In this document: positions 1 through 7,310 of the stretch, in pieces
Layout of the letters: each line of letters opens with the position of its first letter
How positions within the stretch are numbered: the first letter of the stretch is position 1
The notes under the pieces: generated by a model
What the model was told of the DNA's origin: nothing
Seen by the model: the letters and a program-made list of their open reading frames with translations, nothing else
Databases searched by the model: none
Origin: Verrucomicrobiota bacterium
Lineage (GTDB): Bacteria > Verrucomicrobiota > Verrucomicrobiia > Limisphaerales > UBA1319
Length of the DNA: 64,000 bases
Reading direction: 5' to 3'
Assembly: GCA_022709905.1 (NCBI GenBank)
Contig: JAKLHY010000043.1
Coordinates: 1 to 64,000, forward strand
Made by a program: the position numbers and the translations under genes

Positions 1-7
1 CGGCCGG

Positions 8-21
8 TCGATCGCGATCGA
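8..21. repeat. 14-bp perfect palindrome at the window edge
   Basis: TCGATCGCGATCGA reads the same on both strands. It lies at the very start of the window, so its context is unknown. No function can be assigned. Confidence 0.4.
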
Positions 22-77
22 TTGGCCCGTCCTCACTTCATATTATTATATTATACAATTTGTTTTTCAGCAGAATC

Positions 78-125
78 CAATAAAGGGCCTGACCCTTAGT
101 ACAATAAAGGGCCTGGCCCTTAGTA
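78..125. repeat. Two tandem 24-bp units, each with an inverted repeat
   Basis: Two head-to-tail copies, 78-101 and 102-125, differ at one base. Each holds AAGGGCCTGRCCCTT; the second copy is a perfect 7+1+7 palindrome, the first has one broken pair. They lie about 110 bp upstream of the subtilase ATG and just downstream of an AT-rich tract (33-67) that could hold a promoter. They could be a repeated operator or a REP-like dispersed palindrome. The sequence does not decide between these. Confidence 0.6.
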
Positions 126-232
126 CTAACTATGGGGCTGACGCGGGTACAACATTTGCTTTAACGGAGTGTCGGGTTGATTTTTGGTGGGAAGTTGGCA
201 CTTTTCACTCGGTTGAGTTGGCGGTGTTCATT

Positions 233-2884
233 ATGAGATTGAGATTGAGTTGGATGACAGGCGTCTTTCTGGTGATCAGCAGTTTGGGTGTTTTAACAGC
301 TGCGGAGGACCCGGAAGGCCGGCTGGATCAGTTTGTTTTTCGTGAGCCGGCAAAAAGATCCTACAGGGTGGCCAGGCCGTCCGGGCTAAGAGCGGCCTCG
401 GTTTCGGAGCTGCGCTGGCTTCAGGCTTGGTCAGATCGGGCGTCCAATGATTTGGTTTATCTCGGAGATCGTGTGGTCATCCAGCTGAAGCCCGGGGCGG
501 ACATAAAGGCGGTTTTGGACCGAAGCCGGCTCAAGTTGTCCAGGGTTTTGGGGGACGGATTGTATGTGACGCAAGCCCCCGGCGCGATGGTGGCCATGGA
601 GGAAGCTCAGGCGTTGTCGGAGTCTTCGGCGGTAGAGGCGTGTTATCCGGTTCAACGCCGGCGGATGGCGAAGTGGGGACCTTACGCATCCAAGCCCACC
701 GATCCTTATTTCAAGTATCAATGGTATTTCGAACACCGGGGCGAGGACGGTCAATCGTTGGGGGTGGACATGAACATGCGGTCGGCATGGCCGTGGGCAC
801 AGGGGGAAGGGATTGCGATCGCTTTGGCGGACGACGGAGTTGACCTAAATCATCCCGATCTTAAACCTCGAGGAGTCGGCGCGCCGCATAGGAATTTTGA
901 GACGGGCGAAAGCGACGGGAATCCGACTTCATATAATGCAAACCATGGCACTGCGGTGGCGGGATTGATTGCGGCGGAGGGCTACGACGGTGTGGGAATG
1001 TTGGGGGCGGCTTACCGGGCGCAGCTAGCGAGCTGGGTGATATTTGGCAGGGACGATTACCTGGTGAGCGACGAACAGATGGCTGACATGTTCCAATACG
1101 CCTCGAACCGGGTGGCGGTGCAGAATCACAGCTGGGGTAATGCCAGCGATTTTCAACTGGATCCAACCTATCTGGAGCGAAGAGCCATTTCGAACGCCAT
1201 CACCTTCGGCCGGAGCGGCAAGGGAGTGATCATGGTTCGAGCGGCCGGCAATCGACGCGAGGACTGGGGGAACGCGAACGACGACGGATATGCCTCAAGT
1301 CCCCAGGTCATTGCTGTATCGGCGGTTCGGACGGATGGGCGGGCTGCCAGCTATTCAAGCCCGGGCGCCTGTATTCTGGTTGCGGCGCCCAGTGGGGACG
1401 CCGAGATGGAGTTCCCCATGGTGTTTACCACAGACCGAGTGGGAGAAGATGGTTATAACCAGGCCGCGTTCACCAATGATTTTGCCAACTACGCTTTTGA
1501 TGATCTTGGGTTTAGCGGCACCTCGGCGTCCACGCCGCAGATTGCCGGTTTGGCAGGGCTGATGTTGTCGGCCAATCCGGGGCTGACCTATCGTGATGTG
1601 CAGCAGATACTCATTTTGTCTGCCCGTCATTTTGATGCGGGCGATCCTGATCTGACCACAAATCACGCGGGTTTGGTGGTCAGCCACAATGATGGCTTTG
1701 GTGTTCCGGATGCGGGCGTTGCGGTGGAATTGGCTCGGACGTGGAACCATCGTCCGGCGATGTCACAAATCGCGCTCTCTCAGGGAGAACGGGTGGCGAT
1801 CCCCGACGAGGGTTTGTTTCTGGAACTGTCCGGTCCTGACGTGCCGCCCGGATTGGCTCGGATCCGGTGTCGTCCGTCCTTAAGCCCGGATTCGCATTCC
1901 AAGACCGTCGTTGCGTCCCTGGTGGATGTGGGAATGGCGACCCATCGGATTGCGATGGATCTGACGGGAAAAGTGGCTTTGATTGAGCGAGGGACAAACC
2001 TCTTTTCAGAAAAAATCCACTTTGCAGCCGAGGCGGGTGCGGTCATGGCTGTGGTTTTCAACAATCGTGACGGAGATCAGCTCGTGCGAATGGCCGAGAC
2101 GGATTTCTCCGCGATCCCGGCGGTATTCATCAGCGAGAATCATGGACGCGCCTTGCAGGCCTATGTGGAGGAGCAACCCGAGGTCGCCATTCGGCTGATG
2201 ATGGAACCGGCCATCTGCCGGTTTAATGTCCCGGACAGTATCACGTGCGAACATGTCGGTGTGCGGATTCGGACGGATCACCCACGTCGTGGAGATTTGC
2301 GGATCACGCTGACCTCGCCCGGCGGCACCACCAGCGTATTGCAGCATTTGAATTATGACGAGATGGCCGGGCCGGTTGACTGGACCTATTACAGCACGCA
2401 TCACTTTTTTGAAAGCAGCCAGGGTCAGTGGACAGTCTCGATCCTGGACGAATGGGAGGAACAGGTGGGAAATGTCGAGTGGATCAGCTTGATCATCAAC
2501 GGAGTCAAAGTAACCGACAACGACCACGATGGTTTGGATGACGCTTGGGAATTGCTCCATTTCAACTCCCTGGCGTCGGGACCGCGGGACGATCCCGACC
2601 AGGATGGATTCTCCAACCTTCGCGAGTCGTTAATGGGATCGAATCCTCTCATCAACGAGCAGGTGTTCAAGATGCATCTGGCCGTCTGGAATCCCGAGCG
2701 TGTGCGGCTTTCGTGGCCAAGTTCGGGGTACAGCGACTTTGAGGTCTGGGCGACCTCGGAGGTGAACGGAATCCCTGTGAAAATCGAAGAGGTCCCCGGC
2801 ACATTTCCGGAAACGCTTTGGTTTGAGCAATATACCAACACCATCGGACGGTTTTATCACATACGCCAGGTTCCGGCGCAATAA
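233..2884 (+). CDS. Secreted subtilisin-family (S8) serine protease with PA and P domains
   Basis: The 883-residue product is read from ATG 233; an in-frame TTG at 218 is possible but less likely because the hydrophobic signal peptide (about residues 1-24) starts right after the ATG. The S8 triad is visible as D200 in ADDGVD, H238 in NHGTAVAG and S431 in GTSASTPQ. A protease-associated (PA) domain is inserted at about 574-650, and a proprotein-convertase P-domain follows at about 671-758. The tail at about 760-802 holds two DxDxDG-type calcium-binding motifs (DNDHDGLDD, DPDQDGFSN). The segment between signal peptide and catalytic domain probably is an inhibitory propeptide. Predicted to act outside the cytoplasm. 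It stands alone, with the translation operon following after about 150 bp. No strong ribosome-binding site is seen. Confidence 0.9.
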   Translation: MRLRLSWMTGVFLVISSLGVLTAAEDPEGRLDQFVFREPAKRSYRVARPSGLRAASVSELRWLQAWSDRASNDLVYLGDRVVIQLKPGADIKAVLDRSRLKLSRVLGDGLYVTQAPGAMVAMEEAQALSESSAVEACYPVQRRRMAKWGPYASKPTDPYFKYQWYFEHRGEDGQSLGVDMNMRSAWPWAQGEGIAIALADDGVDLNHPDLKPRGVGAPHRNFETGESDGNPTSYNANHGTAVAGLIAAEGYDGVGMLGAAYRAQLASWVIFGRDDYLVSDEQMADMFQYASNRVAVQNHSWGNASDFQLDPTYLERRAISNAITFGRSGKGVIMVRAAGNRREDWGNANDDGYASSPQVIAVSAVRTDGRAASYSSPGACILVAAPSGDAEMEFPMVFTTDRVGEDGYNQAAFTNDFANYAFDDLGFSGTSASTPQIAGLAGLMLSANPGLTYRDVQQILILSARHFDAGDPDLTTNHAGLVVSHNDGFGVPDAGVAVELARTWNHRPAMSQIALSQGERVAIPDEGLFLELSGPDVPPGLARIRCRPSLSPDSHSKTVVASLVDVGMATHRIAMDLTGKVALIERGTNLFSEKIHFAAEAGAVMAVVFNNRDGDQLVRMAETDFSAIPAVFISENHGRALQAYVEEQPEVAIRLMMEPAICRFNVPDSITCEHVGVRIRTDHPRRGDLRITLTSPGGTTSVLQHLNYDEMAGPVDWTYYSTHHFFESSQGQWTVSILDEWEEQVGNVEWISLIINGVKVTDNDHDGLDDAWELLHFNSLASGPRDDPDQDGFSNLRESLMGSNPLINEQVFKMHLAVWNPERVRLSWPSSGYSDFEVWATSEVNGIPVKIEEVPGTFPETLWFEQYTNTIGRFYHIRQVPAQ

Positions 2885-2921
2885 CGGGGCGCGGGCGGTT
2901 CTTTTTGTTGAAAATCTAGGC

Positions 2922-2950
2922 TTGCCAAGGCCGGGCCAGGTCGTTAACTT
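2922..2950 (+). promoter_or_regulatory. Candidate sigma-70-type promoter for the rpsP operon
   Basis: TTGCCA (2922-2927) and TAACTT (2945-2950) are separated by exactly 17 bp and lie about 90 bp before rpsP. The -35 matches consensus at five of six positions, the -10 at only three. Predicted from spacing and similarity alone. Confidence 0.35.
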
Positions 2951-3037
2951 CTGACCTCTTTTGAAAATATCAAGCTGGTGAACCGGCGAAGCGGCAGTAG
3001 ACTTCAGCCGGGTGGACTGGCAGAATGAAAAGCAATT

Positions 3038-3283
3038 ATGGTTAAGATTCGCTTAAAGCGGATTGGAGCGAAGAACGCGCCGGCGTATCGGGTGGTGGTT
3101 ACCGATGGCCGAAGCCCGCGGGATGGTCGGTTTATTGAAGAACTGGGCACCTACGAGCCTCGGAAGAAGGGCAATAATGTCACCATGAATCTCGAGCGGG
3201 CCAACTATTGGCTGACCAAAGGCGCCCAGCCAACCGATACCGTGGCCAGTTTCTTGAAGAAAGCCAATCGTTCGGCCGCCTAG
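3038..3283 (+). CDS. rpsP: 30S ribosomal protein S16
   Basis: The 81-residue product starts with MVKIRLKRIGAKNAPAYR and carries the conserved DGRSPRDGRFIEELGTY segment, diagnostic for S16, and it has the usual family length. S16 binds 16S rRNA and helps assemble the 30S subunit. It is the first gene of a plus-strand operon; the next gene begins 13 bp after its stop. A candidate promoter lies about 90 bp upstream. The start codon context has only a weak AGAATGAAAAG stretch as ribosome-binding site. Confidence 0.97.
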   Translation: MVKIRLKRIGAKNAPAYRVVVTDGRSPRDGRFIEELGTYEPRKKGNNVTMNLERANYWLTKGAQPTDTVASFLKKANRSAA

Positions 3284-3296
3284 AATTTCCAATCCT

Positions 3297-3551
3297 ATGC
3301 AGGAGTTTCTTGATTACGTGGTAAAAGGGTTGGTGGACCATCCTGAGGCCGTGTCGATCACTCCGGTGCAGAAGGATAACCTGACAGTCTATGAGCTTCG
3401 GGTTGACACGCGCGACGTGGCCCGGGTGATTGGCCGCCAGGGAACCACCATCAATGCCATCCGATCGCTCCTGGTGGTGGGCAGCGCGAAGAAGGGAATT
3501 CGCTGCGCGGTCGAGATTATGGAAGACCGGCCCGCAGAGGCGGGGAAGTGA
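3297..3551 (+). CDS. khpA: KH-domain RNA-binding protein KhpA (YlqC family)
   Basis: The 84-residue protein is a single KH domain: the GXXG loop appears as IGRQGTTINAIRSLL at about residues 43-57. Length and position directly after rpsP match the KhpA/YlqC family, small RNA-binding proteins that in other bacteria pair with KhpB and influence cell size and division. It lies 13 bp after rpsP and about 56 bp before trmD. In many bacteria this interval also holds rimM, but there is no room for it here. Confidence 0.93.
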   Translation: MQEFLDYVVKGLVDHPEAVSITPVQKDNLTVYELRVDTRDVARVIGRQGTTINAIRSLLVVGSAKKGIRCAVEIMEDRPAEAGK

Positions 3552-3607
3552 CGATTTTATCCTGGGAACCCCCTGGCTAAGCAGGGAAGGCGGAGGGCGT
3601 GGCTGGC

Positions 3608-4312
3608 ATGAAGATTGACGTCCTGACCTTGTTTCCCGGGATGTTCGTGGGGCCTCTTGACGAAAGTATCATCAAGCGGGCCAGGGCCAGTGGAGCGCTG
3701 GATCTGACGATTTACAATCTCCGGGACTATACCCATGACCGCCATCGAACGGTGGACGATCGTCCGTTCGGAGGGGGGCCGGGAATGTTATTGAAGCCGG
3801 AGCCGATCTTTGAAGCGGTGGAGCATCTGGCGGACGCGGCCACGCGGGTGATCATGATGACGCCTGCGGGCCGGCAGTTTAACCAGGCTGTGGCGCGTGA
3901 ACTCTCCCAGTTCTCCCACGTGCTGCTCGTTTGTGGCAGCTACGAGGGAGTGGATGAGCGGGTGCGCGAGGCGCTGGTGCATGACGAGCTTTCCATTGGC
4001 GATTATGTGCTGACCAATGGCGCCCTGCCCGCCATGGTGGTCGTCGATGCCGTGGTCCGGTTGTTGCCCGGTGTGTTGGGCGACGAAGCCAGCGCGGAAG
4101 AGGAGTCCTTCAGCCGCGGACTGCTGGAGTATCCGCAGTATACGCGGCCGGCGGAATTCCGTGGGATGAAAGTTCCGGAAATCCTCCTGTCGGGTCATCA
4201 TGCGGAAATCGCCCGATGGCGGGAAGAACAGGCGCGGCTGCGGACGGCTCAACGGCGACCGCAATTAATGGGAGGCGCAGTGGACTCCCGGAAAAATGAA
4301 CAGTCAAGTTGA
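3608..4312 (+). CDS. trmD: tRNA (guanine-37-N1)-methyltransferase
   Basis: TrmD methylates G37 of tRNAs from S-adenosylmethionine and prevents +1 frameshifting. The 234-residue product starts MKIDVLTLFPGMF and shows RPFGGGPGMLLKPEP, then LLVCGSYEGVDERV and SIGDYVLTNGALPAM, which form the trefoil-knot SAM site of this SPOUT-class enzyme. ATG 3608 is preferred over the in-frame GTG at 3599 because family members begin with this MxIDVLTLFP sequence. The stop overlaps an in-frame TTG of rplS, so translation may be coupled. The C-terminus carries a short basic, polar extension. Confidence 0.97.
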   Translation: MKIDVLTLFPGMFVGPLDESIIKRARASGALDLTIYNLRDYTHDRHRTVDDRPFGGGPGMLLKPEPIFEAVEHLADAATRVIMMTPAGRQFNQAVARELSQFSHVLLVCGSYEGVDERVREALVHDELSIGDYVLTNGALPAMVVVDAVVRLLPGVLGDEASAEEESFSRGLLEYPQYTRPAEFRGMKVPEILLSGHHAEIARWREEQARLRTAQRRPQLMGGAVDSRKNEQSS

Positions 4313-4320
4313 AGTGGCTT

Positions 4321-4707
4321 ATGAAGCAAGCGTTATTGGATAAAATCGAGTCGGAGTTTTTCCGGAAAGAACCGGTGAATTTTGGCGTTGGGGATACCGT
4401 TCGGGTCCATACCAAAGTCGTCGAAGGCGACAAGGAGCGCATCCAGGTGTTCACGGGGGTGGTCATGGCGCGCCGGGGACATGGTTTGAATGAGACTTTT
4501 ACCGTCCGCCGCATCAGCTACGGCGAAGGGGTCGAACGCGTGTTCCCTCTCCACTCCCCCCGGGTGGAAAAGATCGAGGTCGAACGTCAGGGCGCTGTTC
4601 GCCGGGCCAAGCTGACCTACCTCCGCCATCGGGTGGGCAAAGGGGCAACCGCTGTCAAGGAAAAAGCCCGTTCCAGCGCGGCTTCCACCCATCCCACCCC
4701 CGCCTGA
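4321..4707 (+). CDS. rplS: 50S ribosomal protein L19
   Basis: The 128-residue product contains the L19 hallmarks FGVGDTVRVHTKVVEGDKERIQVFTGVV and TFTVRRISYGEGVERVFP followed by a basic RAKLTYLR stretch. L19 sits at the 30S-50S interface. ATG 4321 is preferred to the TTG at 4309, which would add MKWL. Last gene of the rpsP operon; a strong hairpin terminator follows about 40 bp after the stop. The C-terminal 15 residues are Ala/Ser/Pro-rich and look unstructured. Confidence 0.96.
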   Translation: MKQALLDKIESEFFRKEPVNFGVGDTVRVHTKVVEGDKERIQVFTGVVMARRGHGLNETFTVRRISYGEGVERVFPLHSPRVEKIEVERQGAVRRAKLTYLRHRVGKGATAVKEKARSSAASTHPTPA

Positions 4708-4747
4708 GCCTGGGGGGAGGCGCTTTCGATTTTTTTGCCGTCCATGG

Positions 4748-4785
4748 CTGGGATGAGGTTTGCCCTCATCCCAGTTTTCTTTGTT
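4748..4785 (+). terminator. Rho-independent terminator of the rpsP operon
   Basis: An 11-bp perfect stem (CTGGGATGAGG, 4748-4758; CCTCATCCCAG, 4764-4774) encloses a 5-base loop and is followed at once by TTTTCTTTGTTT. It lies 41 bp after rplS on the same strand. Confidence 0.85.
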
Positions 4786-5096
4786 TCATTGAGGAGAAAA
4801 GGCGGGGGAATTTCGCGCTTGGGGGTGGATGAATGCGGCGAAGTCTGCGGGACCGGAAGGACGTGCCGCCTCCGCAGATCTGGCTCCTGACGGCCCGGCC
4901 GTCCTGCGGCCGCTCGGGTTGTGGCCTGTAACACATTCCTGATGCCTCAATACCCCTGTTCAACCCGAAATCCCCTGGTCGTACAAGAAATGAATCCTAT
5001 GGCGATGAGACCTCGTTTCGGAAATCTCTTTTGACTATCGGTCAAGCCGCCAATTTGAGTTTGTGTTTTGCCGGGAACCGGCTCAGATTAGGATCA
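4786..5096. other. Intergenic stretch before rnhB, no gene recognised
   Basis: About 310 bp between the terminator and rnhB. No ORF with family-like content was seen on either strand. A TTGACT at about 5032 could be the -35 of an rnhB promoter but no good -10 is at the right distance. Confidence 0.4.
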
Positions 5097-5747
5097 ATGG
5101 ACAAATTGGACCGTTTTTACTATGAGCGTGATCTCTTGGAGCGCGGCGTGGAACCCGTGGCCGGGGTGGACGAAGCCGGTCGGGGACCCTTGGCCGGGCC
5201 GGTGATGGCGGCCGCGGTCATTCTTCCGCGTCATTGGATTGCCGGGGGTATGCCCGAAGCGCTTGCCGGACTGAACGATTCCAAGCAGTTAAGCGAGGCC
5301 TCGAGGAATCAGTATTTCGAGCTGCTAACCGGAGAGGCGGGGGTATGCCAAGCCGTGGCCGAGGAGAGCTCGGAGGCGATCGATCGATGGAACATTCTGC
5401 AAGCGACGCATCGGGCGATGAACCGGGCCTTGCAGGCGTTGTCGACCCGTCCGGCCCATGTCCTGGTGGATGGTTTGCGAGTCAAGACGCTGTGTTTGCC
5501 TCAAACCCCTCTGGTGAAGGGGGACTCGAGAAGCTACAGCATCGCCGCGGCCAGCGTGATTGCCAAGGTGACGCGGGACCGTCTGATGCTTCACTACGAC
5601 AAGCTTTATCCCCAGTATGGATTTGCGGAACACAAGGGATACGCGACGCCGCAACATCTGGAGGCGCTTTCGCGATGGGGGCCATGCCCTTTGCATCGGC
5701 GCAGTTTTGCCCCCCTGAAGCCGAGTCAACCGGACATGTTTCCATGA
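5097..5747 (+). CDS. rnhB: Ribonuclease HII
   Basis: RNase HII cuts the RNA strand of RNA-DNA hybrids, including single ribonucleotides left in DNA. The 216-residue product shows the DEAGRGPLAGP active-site motif at about 26-36 with catalytic D and E, then the aspartates in ILVDG-type (HVLVDGLRV) and SIAAASVIAKVTRDRL segments, and ends with the typical HKGYATPQH..L..GPCPLHRRSF. ATG 5097 is chosen because the in-frame extension to 5031 has no family character. Its stop overlaps the start of the next gene (ATGA), so the two are translationally coupled. Confidence 0.96.
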   Translation: MDKLDRFYYERDLLERGVEPVAGVDEAGRGPLAGPVMAAAVILPRHWIAGGMPEALAGLNDSKQLSEASRNQYFELLTGEAGVCQAVAEESSEAIDRWNILQATHRAMNRALQALSTRPAHVLVDGLRVKTLCLPQTPLVKGDSRSYSIAAASVIAKVTRDRLMLHYDKLYPQYGFAEHKGYATPQHLEALSRWGPCPLHRRSFAPLKPSQPDMFP

Positions 5748-6184
5748 AGGGGTGGGGAAAATTTGGCGAGATCTGGAGGACCGTTTTGCGGCGCGATCCC
5801 GAACCGTTAACCTTGCGCCATGGGCGACTGGGTGAGGCGGCCGCGCGCCGTTTTCTCCGAAGCCGGGGATGGAAACTCCTGGCGGCCAATTACCGGACGC
5901 GTCGGGGAGAGATTGACCTGGTTTTCCGGGAGGGAGCAGATCTGGTTTTCGTGGAGGTCAAAACGCGTTCTTCCGAGGAGTGGCGCCGGCCCGCGGCGGC
6001 GGTTCGCGGTCCCAAACGCCGTCGGATTTCCCGAGTCGCCCTGGAGTATCTGCGCGCCATTCATTGCCCGGCCGTCAAGATCCGATTCGACGTGGTGGAA
6101 GTCCTTCTCGATGATGGCCAGGTGGCCGAGATCCGGCATCTGCCAAACGCTTTTCCGTTGTCGCCGCCCTATCGTTACGGGTGA
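5744..6184 (+). CDS. YraN/UPF0102 family endonuclease-like protein
   Basis: The 146-residue product has the family pattern: HGRLGEAAARRFLRSRGW, then YRTRRGEIDLVFREGADLVFVEVKTRSS, where the E-D-ExK arrangement is a PD-(D/E)XK nuclease core. The family is uncharacterised biochemically in most species. It starts at ATG 5744, overlapping the rnhB stop by ATGA; the rnhB-yraN pairing is common. The N-terminal 25 residues, basic and Trp-rich, precede the family core. The same reading frame stays open far upstream inside rnhB, but that part is noncoding in this frame. Confidence 0.9.
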   Translation: MKGWGKFGEIWRTVLRRDPEPLTLRHGRLGEAAARRFLRSRGWKLLAANYRTRRGEIDLVFREGADLVFVEVKTRSSEEWRRPAAAVRGPKRRRISRVALEYLRAIHCPAVKIRFDVVEVLLDDGQVAEIRHLPNAFPLSPPYRYG

Positions 6185-6255
6185 GCCTCGCACTCCAAAC
6201 GCTTCAGGGTCCATCATGGGGCGGTCATGTTGAGGATTCCCTGGTTTCTTGCCTA

Positions 6256-6530
6256 AGGGTCCGTGCAAAAATAACTTCCGATTTTGGCGGGAGCGCCGCC
6301 GGGTCAGATGCTAGGCGCGTGGACGGGAGTGTATCCTCGGCGATACTCGATCGTCCACGCAACAACGCAGATGACCCGGCGGCGCCCCGCCCCGGAGGGC
6401 TGCGAGGCTTTGGCTCGCTGGCTTCGTTACTCCTCGGTCAGAGACCGCTGCGGGTATCTTCCCTCGTCGAGCCTCGCCAGCGAACCAAATCCTCAGCAGC
6501 AAAATCGGAATTTATTTTTGCACGGACCCT
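6256..6530. mobile_element. Non-autonomous (MITE-like) element with 31-bp terminal inverted repeats and nested hairpins
   Basis: The ends 6256-6286 and 6500-6530 are inverted copies starting AGGGTCCGTGCAAAAATAA, with one mismatch over 31 bp. Inside, GCGCCGCCGGGTCA (6293-6306) pairs with 6372-6385, and nested within it GCGTGGACG (6317-6325) pairs with 6352-6360, so the left half would fold into a long rod. No transposase is encoded. No clear target-site duplication is seen. A 46-bp derivative with joined ends is at 54197-54242. A related core segment recurs near 13990. It could be a MITE, a REP-like element, or a structured RNA locus. It fills most of the gap between yraN and the MgtC gene. 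Confidence 0.75.
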
Positions 6531-6560
6531 AAGCCCCGGGATTCAATCTGTGCCCTCCCC

Positions 6561-7256
6561 TCAAGGATTCCCGGGCGGAACTTCACGGATTTCGCGGACA
6601 GCGGGCATGTCAACCAGGGCACTGAGAAATTCATGGAGATGACGACGCGGAAGGCGCACGTCGAGCCTGCCGCTCAGTGTTTCTTGGCCGGGCATGGTTT
6701 GAACCTCGAAGCGTTGACTAACGCGGAACAACTCTCGGACAGAGTCCAATCGGATCTGGGTCTTGCCGTGGTCCGGATCGAACACAACTTCAACGGCGAC
6801 CGATGTGACTCCGCCCAGGTGGCGGATTTCCCAGCGGCGCACGCCTGCAAGGACCCCGCGCACCAGCAGCGCCAGCCCCAGTCCGGCCCCGGGCCGACCT
6901 GTTCCGATCGTGATGCCAACGGCTGCCATCATCCAGATGGCGGCGGCGGTGGTCATTCCACTCACGGTGTTCCGGGAGTGCAGGATGGCGCCGGCCCCCA
7001 GGAATCCCACGCCTGTGACAATTTGCGCGGCTACACGGCCGGCGTCACCGGTGGTGGTGGTGAAGGCGTATGAGACTATGGTGAAGACCGTTGAGCCGAG
7101 GCAGACCAGAATCAGCGTGCGCAAGCCGGCCGGTTTGTCCAGCCGTTCTCGTTCGGATCCGACAATGCCGCCGCTCAGGATGGCCACCAACACCAGGACA
7201 ATTTCCAACCAGGGCGAGGGCAAATCACCGCGCAGGCTGTACATGGGCCAGTGCAT
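6561..7256 (-). CDS. MgtC/SapB family membrane protein
   Basis: The 231-residue protein has about four to five membrane segments with the MgtC signature: GGIVGSERERLDKPAGLRT, CLGSTVFTIVS, RVAAQIVTGVGFLGAGAI and VSGMTTAAAIWMMAAVGI. The C-terminal 70 or so residues are soluble and resemble the ACT-like tail of longer members. MgtC proteins are tied to magnesium limitation and regulation of the F-type ATPase in pathogens; function in free-living bacteria is less clear. Single gene, facing the MITE-like element at its 3' end. The start could also be the ATG four codons in. Confidence 0.88.
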   Translation of the reverse strand: MHWPMYSLRGDLPSPWLEIVLVLVAILSGGIVGSERERLDKPAGLRTLILVCLGSTVFTIVSYAFTTTTGDAGRVAAQIVTGVGFLGAGAILHSRNTVSGMTTAAAIWMMAAVGITIGTGRPGAGLGLALLVRGVLAGVRRWEIRHLGGVTSVAVEVVFDPDHGKTQIRLDSVRELFRVSQRFEVQTMPGQETLSGRLDVRLPRRHLHEFLSALVDMPAVREIREVPPGNP

Positions 7257-7310
7257 CTTAGGATCTAACCGATAGCAGATTTTGAGAGTGATGGACAGAA
7301 AATCCTGATG

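Noticed and set aside
3552..3607. Possible rimM between khpA and trmD
   Set aside because: Only 56 bp are available; no rimM-like sequence.
6181..6642. Open frame across the inverted-repeat element on the plus strand
   Set aside because: Its content derives from the palindromic element and the 3' end of the MgtC gene read antisense; no protein family character.
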